This document shows, one piece after another, positions 45,244 through 54,873 of a stretch of 64,000 bases of DNA. Source of the stretch: Aliivibrio sp. S4MY1 (GTDB taxonomy: Bacteria > Pseudomonadota > Gammaproteobacteria > Enterobacterales > Vibrionaceae); NCBI RefSeq assembly GCF_028765545.1, contig NZ_JARACP010000001.1, positions 248,001 to 312,000 on the forward strand, read 5' to 3'. Position numbers and translations under genes: made by a program. Positions within the stretch are counted from its first letter, which is position 1; every line of letters starts with the position of its first letter. The notes beneath the pieces are model-generated. The model saw only the letters and a list, made by a program, of their open reading frames with translations. It was not told the origin of the DNA and made no database searches.

Positions 45244-45513
45244 ATGACACCTGAAATGGCCATCGAGCTATTCCGTGGCGCGCTGTACATGGTTCTTATC
45301 ATGGTATGCGCCATTATTATCCCAAGTTTGCTTATTGGTTTAGTGGTTGCGGTATTCCAAGCTGCGACATCAATCAACGAACAGACCTTGAGTTTTTTAC
45401 CTCGTTTGATTGTCACCTTACTAGCGTTAATGCTATTTGGTCACTGGATGACTCGAATGTTAATGGAATACTTTTACGAATTGATTGCTCGAATGCCAAC
45501 AGTTCTTTATTAA
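45244..45513 (+). CDS. fliQ: Flagellar export gate protein FliQ
   Basis: 89 residues with two membrane helices (GALYMVLIMVCAIIIPSLLI and LPRLIVTLLALMLFGHWMTR). FliQ winds around the FliP-FliR core of the export gate. The motif ISINEQTLSFLP-like (here TSINEQTLSFLPRL) is diagnostic. AGGAG precedes the ATG. Confidence 0.96.
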   Translation: MTPEMAIELFRGALYMVLIMVCAIIIPSLLIGLVVAVFQAATSINEQTLSFLPRLIVTLLALMLFGHWMTRMLMEYFYELIARMPTVLY

Positions 45514-45535
45514 TCTAAATTAACATTACTGACTT

Positions 45536-46318
45536 ATGGAATATCCAACCCAGATAGTATTAGATTTTATTGCTGCATATTTTTGGCCTTATACTCGCAT
45601 TTCAGCCATGTTAATGGTGATGTCAGTATTCGGGGCTCGATTTGTATCGCCTAGAATTCGGCTCTATCTTGGGTTAACGATTACTTTTGCGGTTATGCCT
45701 GCCATTCCAGCCATGCCCCCCGAAATTCAGTTAATGTCTTTTCAAGGTTTTATGACGACAGCAGAGCAGATTATTATTGGCGTTGCTATGGGGATGGTCA
45801 CAGTGTTTGTTACTCAAACTTTTGTTCTTCTTGGGCAAATTTTGGGTATGCAGTCGAGTTTAGGTTTTGCTTCAATGGTTGACCCTGCAAATGGTCAAAA
45901 TACACCATTACTTGGCCAGCTATTTATGTTTCTATCGATACTGTTTTTCTTAGGAACTGATGGTCATTTAAAAATGATTAACTTTGTCGTGATGAGTTTC
46001 TCTACGTTACCAGTTGGCGTCGGAAAATTGACAAGTGTCGATTATCAATCAATGGCAGGTTGGCTTGGCATCATGATGAAAGCTGGGTTGAGTATGTCTT
46101 TATCTGGCATTATTGCCTTACTTACGGTCAACCTTTCTTTTGGTGTAATGACGCGTGCTGCACCACAGCTAAATATATTCTCATTAGGTTTTGCTTTTGC
46201 ATTATTAGTCGGTTTATTACTGACGTCATATATCATTCTTGGTTTATTCACTCACTATGATTTGCACTGGGGTCGTGCCGAAGCGCAAATATGTAGCATG
46301 ATAAGGTTGGATTGCTAA
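45536..46318 (+). CDS. fliR: Flagellar export gate protein FliR
   Basis: 260 residues with about six hydrophobic segments. Typical are AAYFWPYTRISAMLMVMSVF, QILGMQSSLGFASMVDPANG and FLGTDGHLKMINFVVMSFST. FliR completes the FliPQR export gate in the inner membrane. It starts 22 bp after fliQ without a strong Shine-Dalgarno. flhB follows 30 bp on. Confidence 0.95.
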   Translation: MEYPTQIVLDFIAAYFWPYTRISAMLMVMSVFGARFVSPRIRLYLGLTITFAVMPAIPAMPPEIQLMSFQGFMTTAEQIIIGVAMGMVTVFVTQTFVLLGQILGMQSSLGFASMVDPANGQNTPLLGQLFMFLSILFFLGTDGHLKMINFVVMSFSTLPVGVGKLTSVDYQSMAGWLGIMMKAGLSMSLSGIIALLTVNLSFGVMTRAAPQLNIFSLGFAFALLVGLLLTSYIILGLFTHYDLHWGRAEAQICSMIRLDC

Positions 46319-46348
46319 TGGCCAAATTAAGAATCGTGGAGGTCAGCT

Positions 46349-47479
46349 ATGGCTGAAAGTGACGGTCAAGAACGTACCGAAGACGCCACGGCCAAACGCT
46401 TGCAACAAGCCAAAGACAAAGGGCAGGTTGCAAGGTCAAAAGAGCTCGCTTCAGTCTCTGTTTTGGTGTGTGGTTCGGTTGCATTAATGTGGTTTGGTGA
46501 AGGCGTTGCCAAAGCACTCTTTTCAATTATGGAACGTTTCTTTTCTATTTCTAGAGAAGAGATTTATGACACTAATAAATTACTTGAAATCGTAGGTGGT
46601 GGATTAGTCGCATTAACTTTCCCAGTTCTGCTTATACTTGTCACATTATTTGTTGCGGCCTTAATTGGAGCAGCGGGTCTTGGTGGTATTAGTTTTTCAG
46701 CAGAAGCGGCAATGCCAAAACCTTCTAAAATGAACCCGATGTCAGGCATTAAGCGAATGTTTGGCATGCAAAGTTGGGTTGAGCTTTTAAAATCAATATT
46801 AAAAGTATCTTTAGTTAGTGGGATGGCTTTTTATCTGATTAATCAAAGTAAAGCAGATTTATTTCAGCTTAGCCTTGATACGTATCCTGCAAATATTTTT
46901 CATTCCCTTGATATCTTGCTGAACTTTATTTTATTGATCAGCTGTACCTTATTAATTGTGGTCGCGATTGATATTCCGTTTCAAATTTGGCAACACGCAA
47001 ATCAGTTGAAAATGACCAAGCAAGAAATTAAAGATGAATATAAAGAGACAGAAGGTAAGCCTGAAGTTAAAGGTCGTATTCGTATGCTTCAGCGAGAGAT
47101 GACACAACGACGAATGATGGCAGATGTCCCCTCAGCCGATGTCATCGTTACTAACCCAGAGCACTATTCAGTGGCATTGCGCTATGATCAAAGCAAAGAT
47201 GCTGCTCCTATTGTTGTCGCTAAAGGGGTCGATCACATCGCAATGAAAATTCGAGAAATCGCAAGAGAGCACAATATTGATATTTTGCCAGCGCCACCAT
47301 TGGCTCGTGCTTTATATCATTCAACAGAGTTAGAACAACAAATCCCTGATGGTCTATTTGCCGCCGTTGCTCAAATCTTAGCGTATATATTCCAGATGAA
47401 GCAATATAAGAAGAAAGGTGGAACTAAACCTGAACTCGATGAAAATACACTGACGATCCCAGACGAGTTGAAAAAGTAG
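46349..47479 (+). CDS. flhB: Flagellar export switch protein FlhB
   Basis: 376 residues. Four membrane segments, then a cytoplasmic domain with the self-cleavage motif. The motif reads N269-P-E-H272 in VTNPEHYSVALRYD, where Salmonella has NPTH. Asn and Pro, the residues at the cleavage bond, are kept. FlhB switches export from rod-hook to filament proteins on a signal from FliK. GGAGG lies 10 nt before the ATG. Last gene of the fliK operon; a PilZ gene converges on it. Confidence 0.96.
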   Translation: MAESDGQERTEDATAKRLQQAKDKGQVARSKELASVSVLVCGSVALMWFGEGVAKALFSIMERFFSISREEIYDTNKLLEIVGGGLVALTFPVLLILVTLFVAALIGAAGLGGISFSAEAAMPKPSKMNPMSGIKRMFGMQSWVELLKSILKVSLVSGMAFYLINQSKADLFQLSLDTYPANIFHSLDILLNFILLISCTLLIVVAIDIPFQIWQHANQLKMTKQEIKDEYKETEGKPEVKGRIRMLQREMTQRRMMADVPSADVIVTNPEHYSVALRYDQSKDAAPIVVAKGVDHIAMKIREIAREHNIDILPAPPLARALYHSTELEQQIPDGLFAAVAQILAYIFQMKQYKKKGGTKPELDENTLTIPDELKK

Positions 47480-47492
47480 CGAATAGTAATTC

Positions 47493-47516
47493 GATTAGCC
47501 TTTCTTTTGGCTAGTC
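47493..47516. terminator. Weak hairpin between flhB and the PilZ gene
   Basis: GATTAGCC/GGCTAGTC with one wobble pair in the convergent gap, overlapping the PilZ gene stop. There is no long T tract on either strand. Confidence 0.35.
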
Positions 47517-48188
47517 TATACTCCAATTTTTAAGAATAGATTGATGATGAAGCGTCTGTATGCTTGATTCATCAATACTATTCGAATCAAACATGATCCC
47601 AATTTTTGATTGTTTTTCTTTTGGGTCTACATTTTTAATAATGCCTGAAACTGTAATCGAACTAACTCCACCAAGCTCTATCGCGACAGAGACCTCTTGA
47701 TTTAAGATATTACTCGGGTTCAGTTTTGCGGGTAATAAAATAGCACAACCGCCAGCTGAAAAATCGGTCATTATGCCAGTTAGGTTATGACTTCCCACTG
47801 CTAAATTACATGAAAACTTAGTCTCAAGACGCTGATGAGTACGGATCTGTCGCATGGAAATACTGCTAGGAGTATGAAGACAAATCATCTCCATAGGGCG
47901 GTAAATCACAGAATGGATTTGTGTGCGAAATGCAATAACATCACGATGCGTAGTATTGGTGATCGCCCTAAACGTAACTTCAGCCCCCTCTAGATAAATT
48001 TTATTAAACTCTAAAGGCGGTGCTATTGGGTATTCAAGAAAAACATACTGACCTTTTTTAAAGCCAATTAATGTAGATTGAACTTGAGCAGATTGACCGT
48101 TTGGGCAAGTAACCTCAAGGATCACTCTGCCTCCAATATCCATTTTATTAAGCACATTTTGGTCTGTACTAAGCGATACATCAGTCAT
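47511..48188 (-). CDS. PilZ-domain protein, likely cyclic di-GMP receptor
   Basis: 225 residues from ATG 48188; an earlier TTG at 48227 lacks a ribosome binding site. The N-terminal half (about 15-105) resembles the YcgR-N/PilZN fold. The C-terminal PilZ domain has the c-di-GMP signature R116-xxx-R120 (RTHQR) and DFSAGG at 142-147. Both motifs are intact, so binding is likely. It lies opposite in strand between flhB and flhA, which breaks the export-gene run. A link to motility braking is inference from position and from the YcgR family; I do not know its name. Confidence 0.85.
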   Translation of the reverse strand: MTDVSLSTDQNVLNKMDIGGRVILEVTCPNGQSAQVQSTLIGFKKGQYVFLEYPIAPPLEFNKIYLEGAEVTFRAITNTTHRDVIAFRTQIHSVIYRPMEMICLHTPSSISMRQIRTHQRLETKFSCNLAVGSHNLTGIMTDFSAGGCAILLPAKLNPSNILNQEVSVAIELGGVSSITVSGIIKNVDPKEKQSKIGIMFDSNSIDESSIQTLHHQSILKNWSID

Positions 48189-48355
48189 ATAAACACCAAG
48201 TAAGTAAAGAAGGCTACGATTATACAAAGGAAGAAGTAAGTTGCAATAATGATTGATATTTTTCCTTAATAATTAAGTGCTTAATTTAAAAGTAACCATC
48301 ATTTTTTAACTCGTCAGAAAAGATAATAAGTAAAGCCAAAAAAGTGACATTAATT

Positions 48356-48371
48356 TGGCTCGAAACTTGCT
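48356..48371 (+). promoter_or_regulatory. Sigma54 promoter of flhA
   Basis: TGGCTC-N5-TTGCT, 81-96 nt before the flhA start. It probably drives flhA-flhF-flhG-fliA and the che genes. Confidence 0.7.
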
Positions 48372-48451
48372 TTATTGGGAGGGTCATCCTGTTATCCGTT
48401 ATTTATTATTGATAATGATCCAATAATAAAGTGAGTAAAGAAGCCGAAGTA

Positions 48452-50545
48452 ATGAAATTTCAAATGCCACTCCCGAACAAGCTGTCTGCCTTGCAAGGTA
48501 AAACATTACCAGCTGTAGGTGCACCGATTTTAGTGCTATCTACGCTAGCAATGGTGATCTTACCCATTCCGGCGTTCTTACTTGATTTAATGTTTACTTT
48601 TAATATCGCATTAGCAATGGTGGTGTTACTGGTTACTATCTATTCACGTAGACCTCTTGATTTTGCTGCTTTTCCTACCATTCTTTTGGTATCAACATTA
48701 CTACGTTTAGCCCTGAACGTTGCATCAACGCGAGTTGTACTTCTGCATGGTCATGAAGGTCCTGGTGCAGCAGGTCATGTAATCGATGCGTTTGGTAACG
48801 TGGTTATCGGTGGTAACTATGCCGTAGGTTTGATTGTTTTCATTATCTTAATGATCATTAACTTTATGGTTGTAACCAAAGGTGCGGGACGTATTGCTGA
48901 AGTAAGTGCTCGTTTTACCTTGGATGCATTGCCAGGTAAACAAATGGCGATAGATGCGGATTTGAATGCTGGATTAATCGACCAAGAGCAAGCAAGAACA
49001 CGTCGTTTTGAAGTAACCAAAGAAGCTGATTTTTACGGTTCAATGGACGGTGCGTCTAAATTCGTAAAAGGGGATGCCATTGCTGGTATTCTTATTCTAT
49101 TTATTAATATCATCGGTGGTCTTGCTATTGGTATGAGCCAATTTGGTCTCGGTTTTGGTGAAGCAATCCAAATCTATACCTTGTTAACCATTGGTGATGG
49201 TCTAGTTGCTCAGATCCCATCGTTACTCTTATCTATTGGTGCGGCGATAATGGTTACTCGTCAAAACACAGATGAAGATATGGGAGAACAATTAGTATTC
49301 CAACTTGTTGATAATCCAAAGGCGCTAATGGTAACCGCTGGTATTATGTTTGTGATGGGTATTGTGCCTGGGATGCCCCATTTCCCATTTATTCTACTTG
49401 CGTTAATGACGGGTGCTTGGGCGTATTATCTGAATAAGCAGAAAGAAAAAGAGGGTGATGATAAAAAAGCAGCTCCGCCAATGGAGATATCATCATCACA
49501 ACCAAAAGAACTGTCGTGGGATGATGTTCAACCCGTTGATGTCATCGGACTTGAAGTGGGTTATCGTTTAATACCAATGGTAGACAAAGAACAAGGTGGT
49601 GAGTTACTTGATCGCGTGAAAGGGGTCCGTAAGAAACTATCACAAGATTTTGGCTTCTTGGTTCCTGCTGTACATATTCGTGATAACTTAGAATTACCAC
49701 CAAATGTATACCGAATTACATTAATGGGTGTCGCAGGTGGTGAGGCTGAAATTCGTCCAGATAAAGAACTCGCGATTAACCCGGGACAAGTTTATGGGTC
49801 GATTGAAGGGGAACCAACGTTTGATCCTGCTTTTGGTTTAGAGGCGGTATGGATTAACGGTGAGCAAAGAGAGCATGCCCAAGCTTTAGGCTATACTGTA
49901 GTGGATGCAGCAACAGTATTGGCAACACACTTAAGCCAATTACTGACAAACAATGCAGCGCAATTACTTGGCCATGAAGAAGTTCAGAATCTGTTAGAGC
50001 TACTTTCACAAAGCTCTCCTAAACTAGTAGAGGGCTTAGTTCCAGATCAACTACCATTAGGTGCCGTTGTTAAAGTGCTTCAAAACTTATTAAATGAAGC
50101 GATTCCAGTGCGTGATATTCGTACTATAGTTCAAACATTGTCGGAATACGCGCCAAAAAGTCAAGAACCTGACATTTTGACGGCGGCTGTTCGAATAGCG
50201 CTAAAACGATTAATTGTTCAAGAAATCAATGGTATAGAGGCTGAAATGCCTGTAATAACATTAATTCCTGAATTGGAACAAATATTGCATCAAACAATGC
50301 AGGCATCAGGTGGCGAGACCACAGGTATTGAACCAGGCCTAGCTGAACGTTTACAAGCCTCTTTAACTTTAGCAACTCAGGAGCAAGAGTTAAAAGGTGA
50401 GGCTGCAGTCTTATTGACTTCTGGCGTATTACGTTCAACGTTGGCTAAGTTTGTTAAGAATACGATTCCTAACTTACGTGTGCTTTCTTATCAAGAAATT
50501 CCAGATGAGAAGCAAATTAGAATTGTTCAAGCTGTTGGTAACTAA
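48452..50545 (+). CDS. flhA: Flagellar export platform protein FlhA
   Basis: 697 residues from ATG 48452 (AAAGAAG 8 nt upstream), or 704 from a GTG at 48431 that has no visible ribosome binding site. Eight hydrophobic segments (to about residue 330) are followed by the cytoplasmic ring domain. The FHIPEP-type core reads STLLRLALNVASTRVVLLHG and VVTKGAGRIAEVSARFTLDA. FlhA is the ion-driven export engine and chaperone dock. Last residues are QEIPDEKQIRIVQAVGN. Confidence 0.95.
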   Translation: MKFQMPLPNKLSALQGKTLPAVGAPILVLSTLAMVILPIPAFLLDLMFTFNIALAMVVLLVTIYSRRPLDFAAFPTILLVSTLLRLALNVASTRVVLLHGHEGPGAAGHVIDAFGNVVIGGNYAVGLIVFIILMIINFMVVTKGAGRIAEVSARFTLDALPGKQMAIDADLNAGLIDQEQARTRRFEVTKEADFYGSMDGASKFVKGDAIAGILILFINIIGGLAIGMSQFGLGFGEAIQIYTLLTIGDGLVAQIPSLLLSIGAAIMVTRQNTDEDMGEQLVFQLVDNPKALMVTAGIMFVMGIVPGMPHFPFILLALMTGAWAYYLNKQKEKEGDDKKAAPPMEISSSQPKELSWDDVQPVDVIGLEVGYRLIPMVDKEQGGELLDRVKGVRKKLSQDFGFLVPAVHIRDNLELPPNVYRITLMGVAGGEAEIRPDKELAINPGQVYGSIEGEPTFDPAFGLEAVWINGEQREHAQALGYTVVDAATVLATHLSQLLTNNAAQLLGHEEVQNLLELLSQSSPKLVEGLVPDQLPLGAVVKVLQNLLNEAIPVRDIRTIVQTLSEYAPKSQEPDILTAAVRIALKRLIVQEINGIEAEMPVITLIPELEQILHQTMQASGGETTGIEPGLAERLQASLTLATQEQELKGEAAVLLTSGVLRSTLAKFVKNTIPNLRVLSYQEIPDEKQIRIVQAVGN

Positions 50546-50577
50546 TCGCGTCGACTTATTAGCGCAGGAATACGATA

Positions 50578-52086
50578 TTGAAAATTAAACGATTTTTCGC
50601 AAAAGACATGCGTTCAGCTCTAGTTCAAGTAAAAGAAGAACTAGGCGTAGATGCAGTCATTATGTCAAATAAAAAAGTAACCGGCGGTATTGAAATCGTA
50701 GCCGCGATTGATCCGAGTGCATCATCATATTCAGCACCAGCTCCTGCACCTCGTCAAATTGCAGAAGATAAAGTGAATGTAGGCAAGGGGTCGATGACAC
50801 GACGTTTTGCAAACATGATTAAACAATACGGTTCAAATGGTGACTCAGCTAATGTTGAGCCAGTAAAAGCAGAGAGAGAAGAAGATAGCTTAGCTGCATT
50901 ATTGAAACGTCAGTCGAAGTTTCAAGGGCAAGCTCAACCTCAGCCTCAATCATCAAATACGAATTCTCATTCATATGGTTCATTGAATAGATCTTCAGCA
51001 AAACTTGATACATCAGAGATGACTCGTGCGATTCAAAATAATCCAAAGTTAGCGCACCTTATTTCAGATGATCCTATAAAAGGTCAAGAAGACCGAGTGC
51101 AACCTCGATTAGACCCTTCTCGTTATGAAAAAGGCCGCCGTTCATCAAATGAATCAAATGAAGATTTAGAACATATGCGCTCAGAAATGTCGTCTATTCG
51201 TCGCCTTTTAGAACATCAAGTATCAGGCTTAATGTGGCAAGAAGTTGAACGACGTGAACCATTACGCGCAATGTTAATTAAACGTTTAGAAAAAATGGGT
51301 TTATCGGCAGAGCTTGCAGATCAATTAGCTTGTTATATACCAGAAAATACGCCACCAAAAGACGCATGGTCAGCACTATTAAAATTATTGGCTGAGCAAA
51401 TCCCTACAGCAAAAGTAGATACGTTATCTCGTGGTGGAATTGTGGCACTTCTTGGGCCAACAGGTGTTGGTAAAACAACCACTATTGCCAAATTAGCAGC
51501 AAGAGCAGCTATGGAGTATGGACCTGACCAAGTTGCTTTAGTTACGACTGATACTTTCCGTATTGGTGCTCAAGAACAGCTGGCGATTTATGGTCGTATC
51601 ATGGGTTGCCCTGTACGTATCGCAAAAGATGCTGATGAATTAGCATCAGTACTATATCAATTACGTAATCGTCGTTTAGTGTTAGTTGATACGGCTGGTA
51701 TGGGACAACGAGATGTACGATTAACAGAACAACTTGATACGTTAATGGAAAATAGTGGTTCACAAATCAGCAGCTATTTAGTGATGCCAGCGACGTCACA
51801 GCGCCAAGTACTGCAAGAGACCATTGATCACTTCAAACGCATCCCATTATCGGGTTGTATTTTAAGTAAGATTGATGAATCACTAAGTTTGGGTGAATTA
51901 ATCAGCGTAACAATAGAAAATGGTTTACCAATAGCTTACATTGCAAATGGACAACGTGTACCTGAAGATATTGTTTTAGCTCAACCTAAATACTTAGTAG
52001 CAAAAGCAAATGAATTACTAGAAAAATCGACGGAAAAGGACCCTCATTTCTGGAATAGCGACATGCCAGAGGCAGACAACTTATGA
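50578..52086 (+). CDS. flhF: Polar flagellum SRP-like GTPase FlhF
   Basis: 502 residues from a TTG start, with AGGAA 8 nt upstream and the family N-terminus KIKRFFAKDMRSALVQVKEE. After a variable Ser-Gln-rich region (about 50-200), the N and G domains follow with GPTGVGKTTTIAKL (G1), TTDTFRIGAQEQL and LVDTAGMGQRD. FlhF marks the cell pole for flagellum assembly and raises flagellar number. The weak start codon may help keep its level low. The stop overlaps flhG by 4 bp. Confidence 0.94.
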   Translation: MKIKRFFAKDMRSALVQVKEELGVDAVIMSNKKVTGGIEIVAAIDPSASSYSAPAPAPRQIAEDKVNVGKGSMTRRFANMIKQYGSNGDSANVEPVKAEREEDSLAALLKRQSKFQGQAQPQPQSSNTNSHSYGSLNRSSAKLDTSEMTRAIQNNPKLAHLISDDPIKGQEDRVQPRLDPSRYEKGRRSSNESNEDLEHMRSEMSSIRRLLEHQVSGLMWQEVERREPLRAMLIKRLEKMGLSAELADQLACYIPENTPPKDAWSALLKLLAEQIPTAKVDTLSRGGIVALLGPTGVGKTTTIAKLAARAAMEYGPDQVALVTTDTFRIGAQEQLAIYGRIMGCPVRIAKDADELASVLYQLRNRRLVLVDTAGMGQRDVRLTEQLDTLMENSGSQISSYLVMPATSQRQVLQETIDHFKRIPLSGCILSKIDESLSLGELISVTIENGLPIAYIANGQRVPEDIVLAQPKYLVAKANELLEKSTEKDPHFWNSDMPEADNL

Positions 52087-52973
52087 TTGATAATAATATA
52101 TACGATCAGGCTAGTGGATTACGACGACTGACTCAACCGACACTAACAAAAGTAGTAGCGGTAACAGGAGGTAAAGGCGGCGTAGGTAAAACAAATGTAA
52201 CACTAAATTTAGCGTTATCACTTGCTCAACAGGGAAAGAAAGTGATGGTGTTGGATGGCGATTTAGGCTTAGCTAATATTGATATTATGCTAGGTATTCG
52301 CACAAATAAAAATTTAGGTCATGTCTTAGATGGTGAGTGTGAGTTAGCAGATATTATTGTTGAAGGCCCATACGGTGTAAAACTTATTCCTGCTACTTCT
52401 GGTTCTAAATCGATGGCAGAGCTTAGTCCTGCGCAACATGCAGGTCTTATTCGTGCTTTTAGTAGTTTAGAAGATGATATTGACGTACTTTTAATTGATA
52501 CTGCAGCTGGTATATCAGATATGGTAACGAGCTTCTCGCGTGCAGCACAAGATGTACTTGTGGTTGTTTGCGATGAGCCGACCTCTATTACCGATGCTTA
52601 TGCTCTTATTAAACTATTGAGTCGTGAACATAACGTACAGCGCTTTAAAGTAGTTGCGAATATGGTAAGAAGTTACCGTGAAGGTCGCGAACTGTTTGCT
52701 AAATTAACGCTGGTAACCGATCGTTTTTTATCTGCAAATATGGAACTGGTTGCTTGTATACCGCTTGATGAAAAAGTCAGATTATCTGTTAGAAAACAGA
52801 AGGTCGTTGTTGATGCCTATCCTCGCTCTCCTGCTGCACTAGCGATGAAATCGCTAGCAAATAAAGTGGTGACTTGGCCAGTACCAAAAGCGCCAAGTGG
52901 TCATTTAGAATTTTTTGTTGAGAAATTACTACGAACTGAAAAGAAAAGTGAAATCGAGGACGATTATGTCTGA
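52083..52973 (+). CDS. flhG: MinD-like flagellar number regulator FlhG
   Basis: 296 residues. Deviant Walker A GGKGGVGKT, switch region LLIDTAAGISD, and C-terminal amphipathic segment. In Vibrio, FlhG counteracts FlhF and FlrA to hold flagellar number down. ATGA overlap with flhF indicates coupled translation. Its end overlaps the start of fliA by 8 bp. Confidence 0.95.
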   Translation: MIDNNIYDQASGLRRLTQPTLTKVVAVTGGKGGVGKTNVTLNLALSLAQQGKKVMVLDGDLGLANIDIMLGIRTNKNLGHVLDGECELADIIVEGPYGVKLIPATSGSKSMAELSPAQHAGLIRAFSSLEDDIDVLLIDTAAGISDMVTSFSRAAQDVLVVVCDEPTSITDAYALIKLLSREHNVQRFKVVANMVRSYREGRELFAKLTLVTDRFLSANMELVACIPLDEKVRLSVRKQKVVVDAYPRSPAALAMKSLANKVVTWPVPKAPSGHLEFFVEKLLRTEKKSEIEDDYV

Positions 52974-53697
52974 TGGCTTAACTTACGATCATAAAGGTAA
53001 TGTGAATAGTCAGAAGGCGTTTATAGAGCGCTATTCTGACTTAGTAAAACGCATTGCTCACCACTTAATGGCAAGATTGCCAGCAAGCGTGTTAGTGGAT
53101 GACCTTATTCAGGCTGGTATGATTGGTCTGTTAGAGGCACAGCAAAATTATGACGGCAGCAAAGGCGCAAGTTTTGAAACTTACGCTGGGATCCGAATTC
53201 GAGGCTCTATGTTGGATGAAATCCGACGTGGTGACTGGGTTCCTCGCTCTGTTCATAAAAATAGTCGGATGATAAATTCAGCAATTAAAGAGCTTGAAGC
53301 TAAACTTTCTCGTGATCCGACCGATAAAGAGATAGCAGAACATCTAGAATTACCCTTAGATCAGTATTATCAGATACTTAATGATGTAAATTGCGGTAAA
53401 CTAGTCGGCATGGAAGATTTAGGCGTTTCGGATGATGTCATCACAACAGAAGAACAAGCTGATGATAATATTCCATTTCAAGGTGTTGCTGACGAACACT
53501 TCAGAGTTGCTCTGGTGGAAGCGATTAAAACACTTCCAGAAAGAGAAGCTCTGGTTTTATCTCTTTATTACGATGAAGAGTTAAACCTAAAAGAAATTGG
53601 TGCAGTTATTGGTGTTAGCGAGTCTCGCGTCAGCCAAATACACAGTCAATCAATGCAACGACTACGGGCCAAGTTATCGACTTGGACAGTAGAATAA
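52966..53697 (+). CDS. fliA: RNA polymerase sigma28 factor FliA
   Basis: 243 residues from ATG 52966 with GAGGA 5 nt upstream. Region 2 (SDLVKRIAHHLMARLPASVL, then DLIQAGMIGLLEA), region 3, and region 4 (LKEIGAVIGVSESRVSQIHS) are complete. FliA transcribes late genes such as flaB, flaC, flaD and flgM, and is held by FlgM. It sits between flhG and cheY in the flhA transcription unit. Confidence 0.96.
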   Translation: MSDGLTYDHKGNVNSQKAFIERYSDLVKRIAHHLMARLPASVLVDDLIQAGMIGLLEAQQNYDGSKGASFETYAGIRIRGSMLDEIRRGDWVPRSVHKNSRMINSAIKELEAKLSRDPTDKEIAEHLELPLDQYYQILNDVNCGKLVGMEDLGVSDDVITTEEQADDNIPFQGVADEHFRVALVEAIKTLPEREALVLSLYYDEELNLKEIGAVIGVSESRVSQIHSQSMQRLRAKLSTWTVE

Positions 53698-53733
53698 TTA
53701 AATCCCGTTACTTTGCCCTCACTGGAGGCGATT

Positions 53734-54114
53734 TTGAATAAAAACATGAAGATCCTTATTGTTGACGACTTCTCAACAATGCGCCGTATTGTAAAAAACT
53801 TATTACGTGACCTAGGTTTTAATAACACCCAAGAAGCAGATGATGGTTTAACAGCATTACCACTACTTAAAAAAGGTGGTTTTGACTTTGTTGTAACCGA
53901 TTGGAACATGCCAGGAATGCAAGGGATCGACTTGCTAAAAACGATTCGTGCCGATGACGAATTAAAACATTTACCAGTATTAATGATCACTGCTGAAGCA
54001 AAACGTGAGCAGATTATTGAAGCCGCTCAAGCTGGTGTAAATGGATACATTGTTAAGCCATTTACGGCTGCAACATTAAAAGAAAAATTAGACAAAATTT
54101 TTGAACGTTTATAA
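53734..54114 (+). CDS. cheY: Chemotaxis response regulator CheY
   Basis: 126 residues from a TTG at 53734 (GGAGG 5 nt upstream), or 122 from ATG 53746, which lies 17 nt from that site. A single receiver domain: acid pair DD at 11-12, phosphoacceptor D56 in VVTDWNMP, T in MITAEAK, and K in YIVKPF. It is close to V. cholerae CheY3, the one that controls motor switching. CheY-P binds FliM. Confidence 0.96.
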   Translation: MNKNMKILIVDDFSTMRRIVKNLLRDLGFNNTQEADDGLTALPLLKKGGFDFVVTDWNMPGMQGIDLLKTIRADDELKHLPVLMITAEAKREQIIEAAQAGVNGYIVKPFTAATLKEKLDKIFERL

Positions 54115-54147
54115 GTAAATGTTGCGCGGTAAAGGATTAGCAATAAG

Positions 54148-54864
54148 ATGATTTCATTAACTGATGCCAAAGAGCTTGTTGCTTTATTAGAAGCAGGCAA
54201 GCAAGAAGAAGCGGATCAAATCGTTGCTTCATTAGCGCTTGCTAGTGAACCTTTGATGCTTCAAGAGATTGGTTCTTTAACTCGTGATCTTCATGAGTCA
54301 TTAAAGAATTTTAAGCTTGATCACCGAGTTGTTGCTATCACTAATGATGAGATCCCAGATGCACGTGATCGTTTGCAATATGTGATTGATAAGACTGAAA
54401 TGGCAGCCAATAAAACAATGGATGCTGTTGACCGTTCATTTCCTATTGCTGACGAGTTGCATGAAGGGCTACTTCAAGTACGTCCTCAATGGAATAGCTT
54501 AATGAAAGGCAGAATTGAGCTGACTCAATTCAAAACGTTATGTCACAATATTGATGGTCTACTTACTCAAGTTGAAGGGAATAGCTCAGAACTACGTAAT
54601 GAGCTGACTAACATCTTGATGGCGCAAGATTTTCAAGACCTTACCGGTCAAATTATTAAACGAGTAATTACGTTAGTTCAAGAAGTTGAAGACCGATTGG
54701 TTGATATTTTGACTTTGTTTAAAGTAGAAGAGCGACTTGGTGAACAAGACGAACTTAATAAACCTTCTCAAGCTGAAGGTCCTATTTTAAACCCACATGA
54801 ACGTGAAGATGCTGTTGCATCTCAAGATGACGTTGATGACCTATTAGCCAGTCTAGGATTTTAG
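54148..54864 (+). CDS. cheZ: CheY-P phosphatase CheZ
   Basis: 238 residues. The four-helix bundle carries the catalytic DFQDLTGQIIKRVITLV with the Gln that positions water. The C-terminal peptide DDVDDLLASLGF binds CheY. CheZ resets the motor signal. It lies between cheY and cheA, 10 bp before the cheA start. Confidence 0.96.
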   Translation: MISLTDAKELVALLEAGKQEEADQIVASLALASEPLMLQEIGSLTRDLHESLKNFKLDHRVVAITNDEIPDARDRLQYVIDKTEMAANKTMDAVDRSFPIADELHEGLLQVRPQWNSLMKGRIELTQFKTLCHNIDGLLTQVEGNSSELRNELTNILMAQDFQDLTGQIIKRVITLVQEVEDRLVDILTLFKVEERLGEQDELNKPSQAEGPILNPHEREDAVASQDDVDDLLASLGF

Positions 54865-54873
54865 AGGAACATT

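Noticed and set aside
52915-52965. Longer FliA start within flhG
   Set aside because: The upstream frame adds 17 residues with no family match, while ATG 52966 has GAGGA and the conserved N-terminus.
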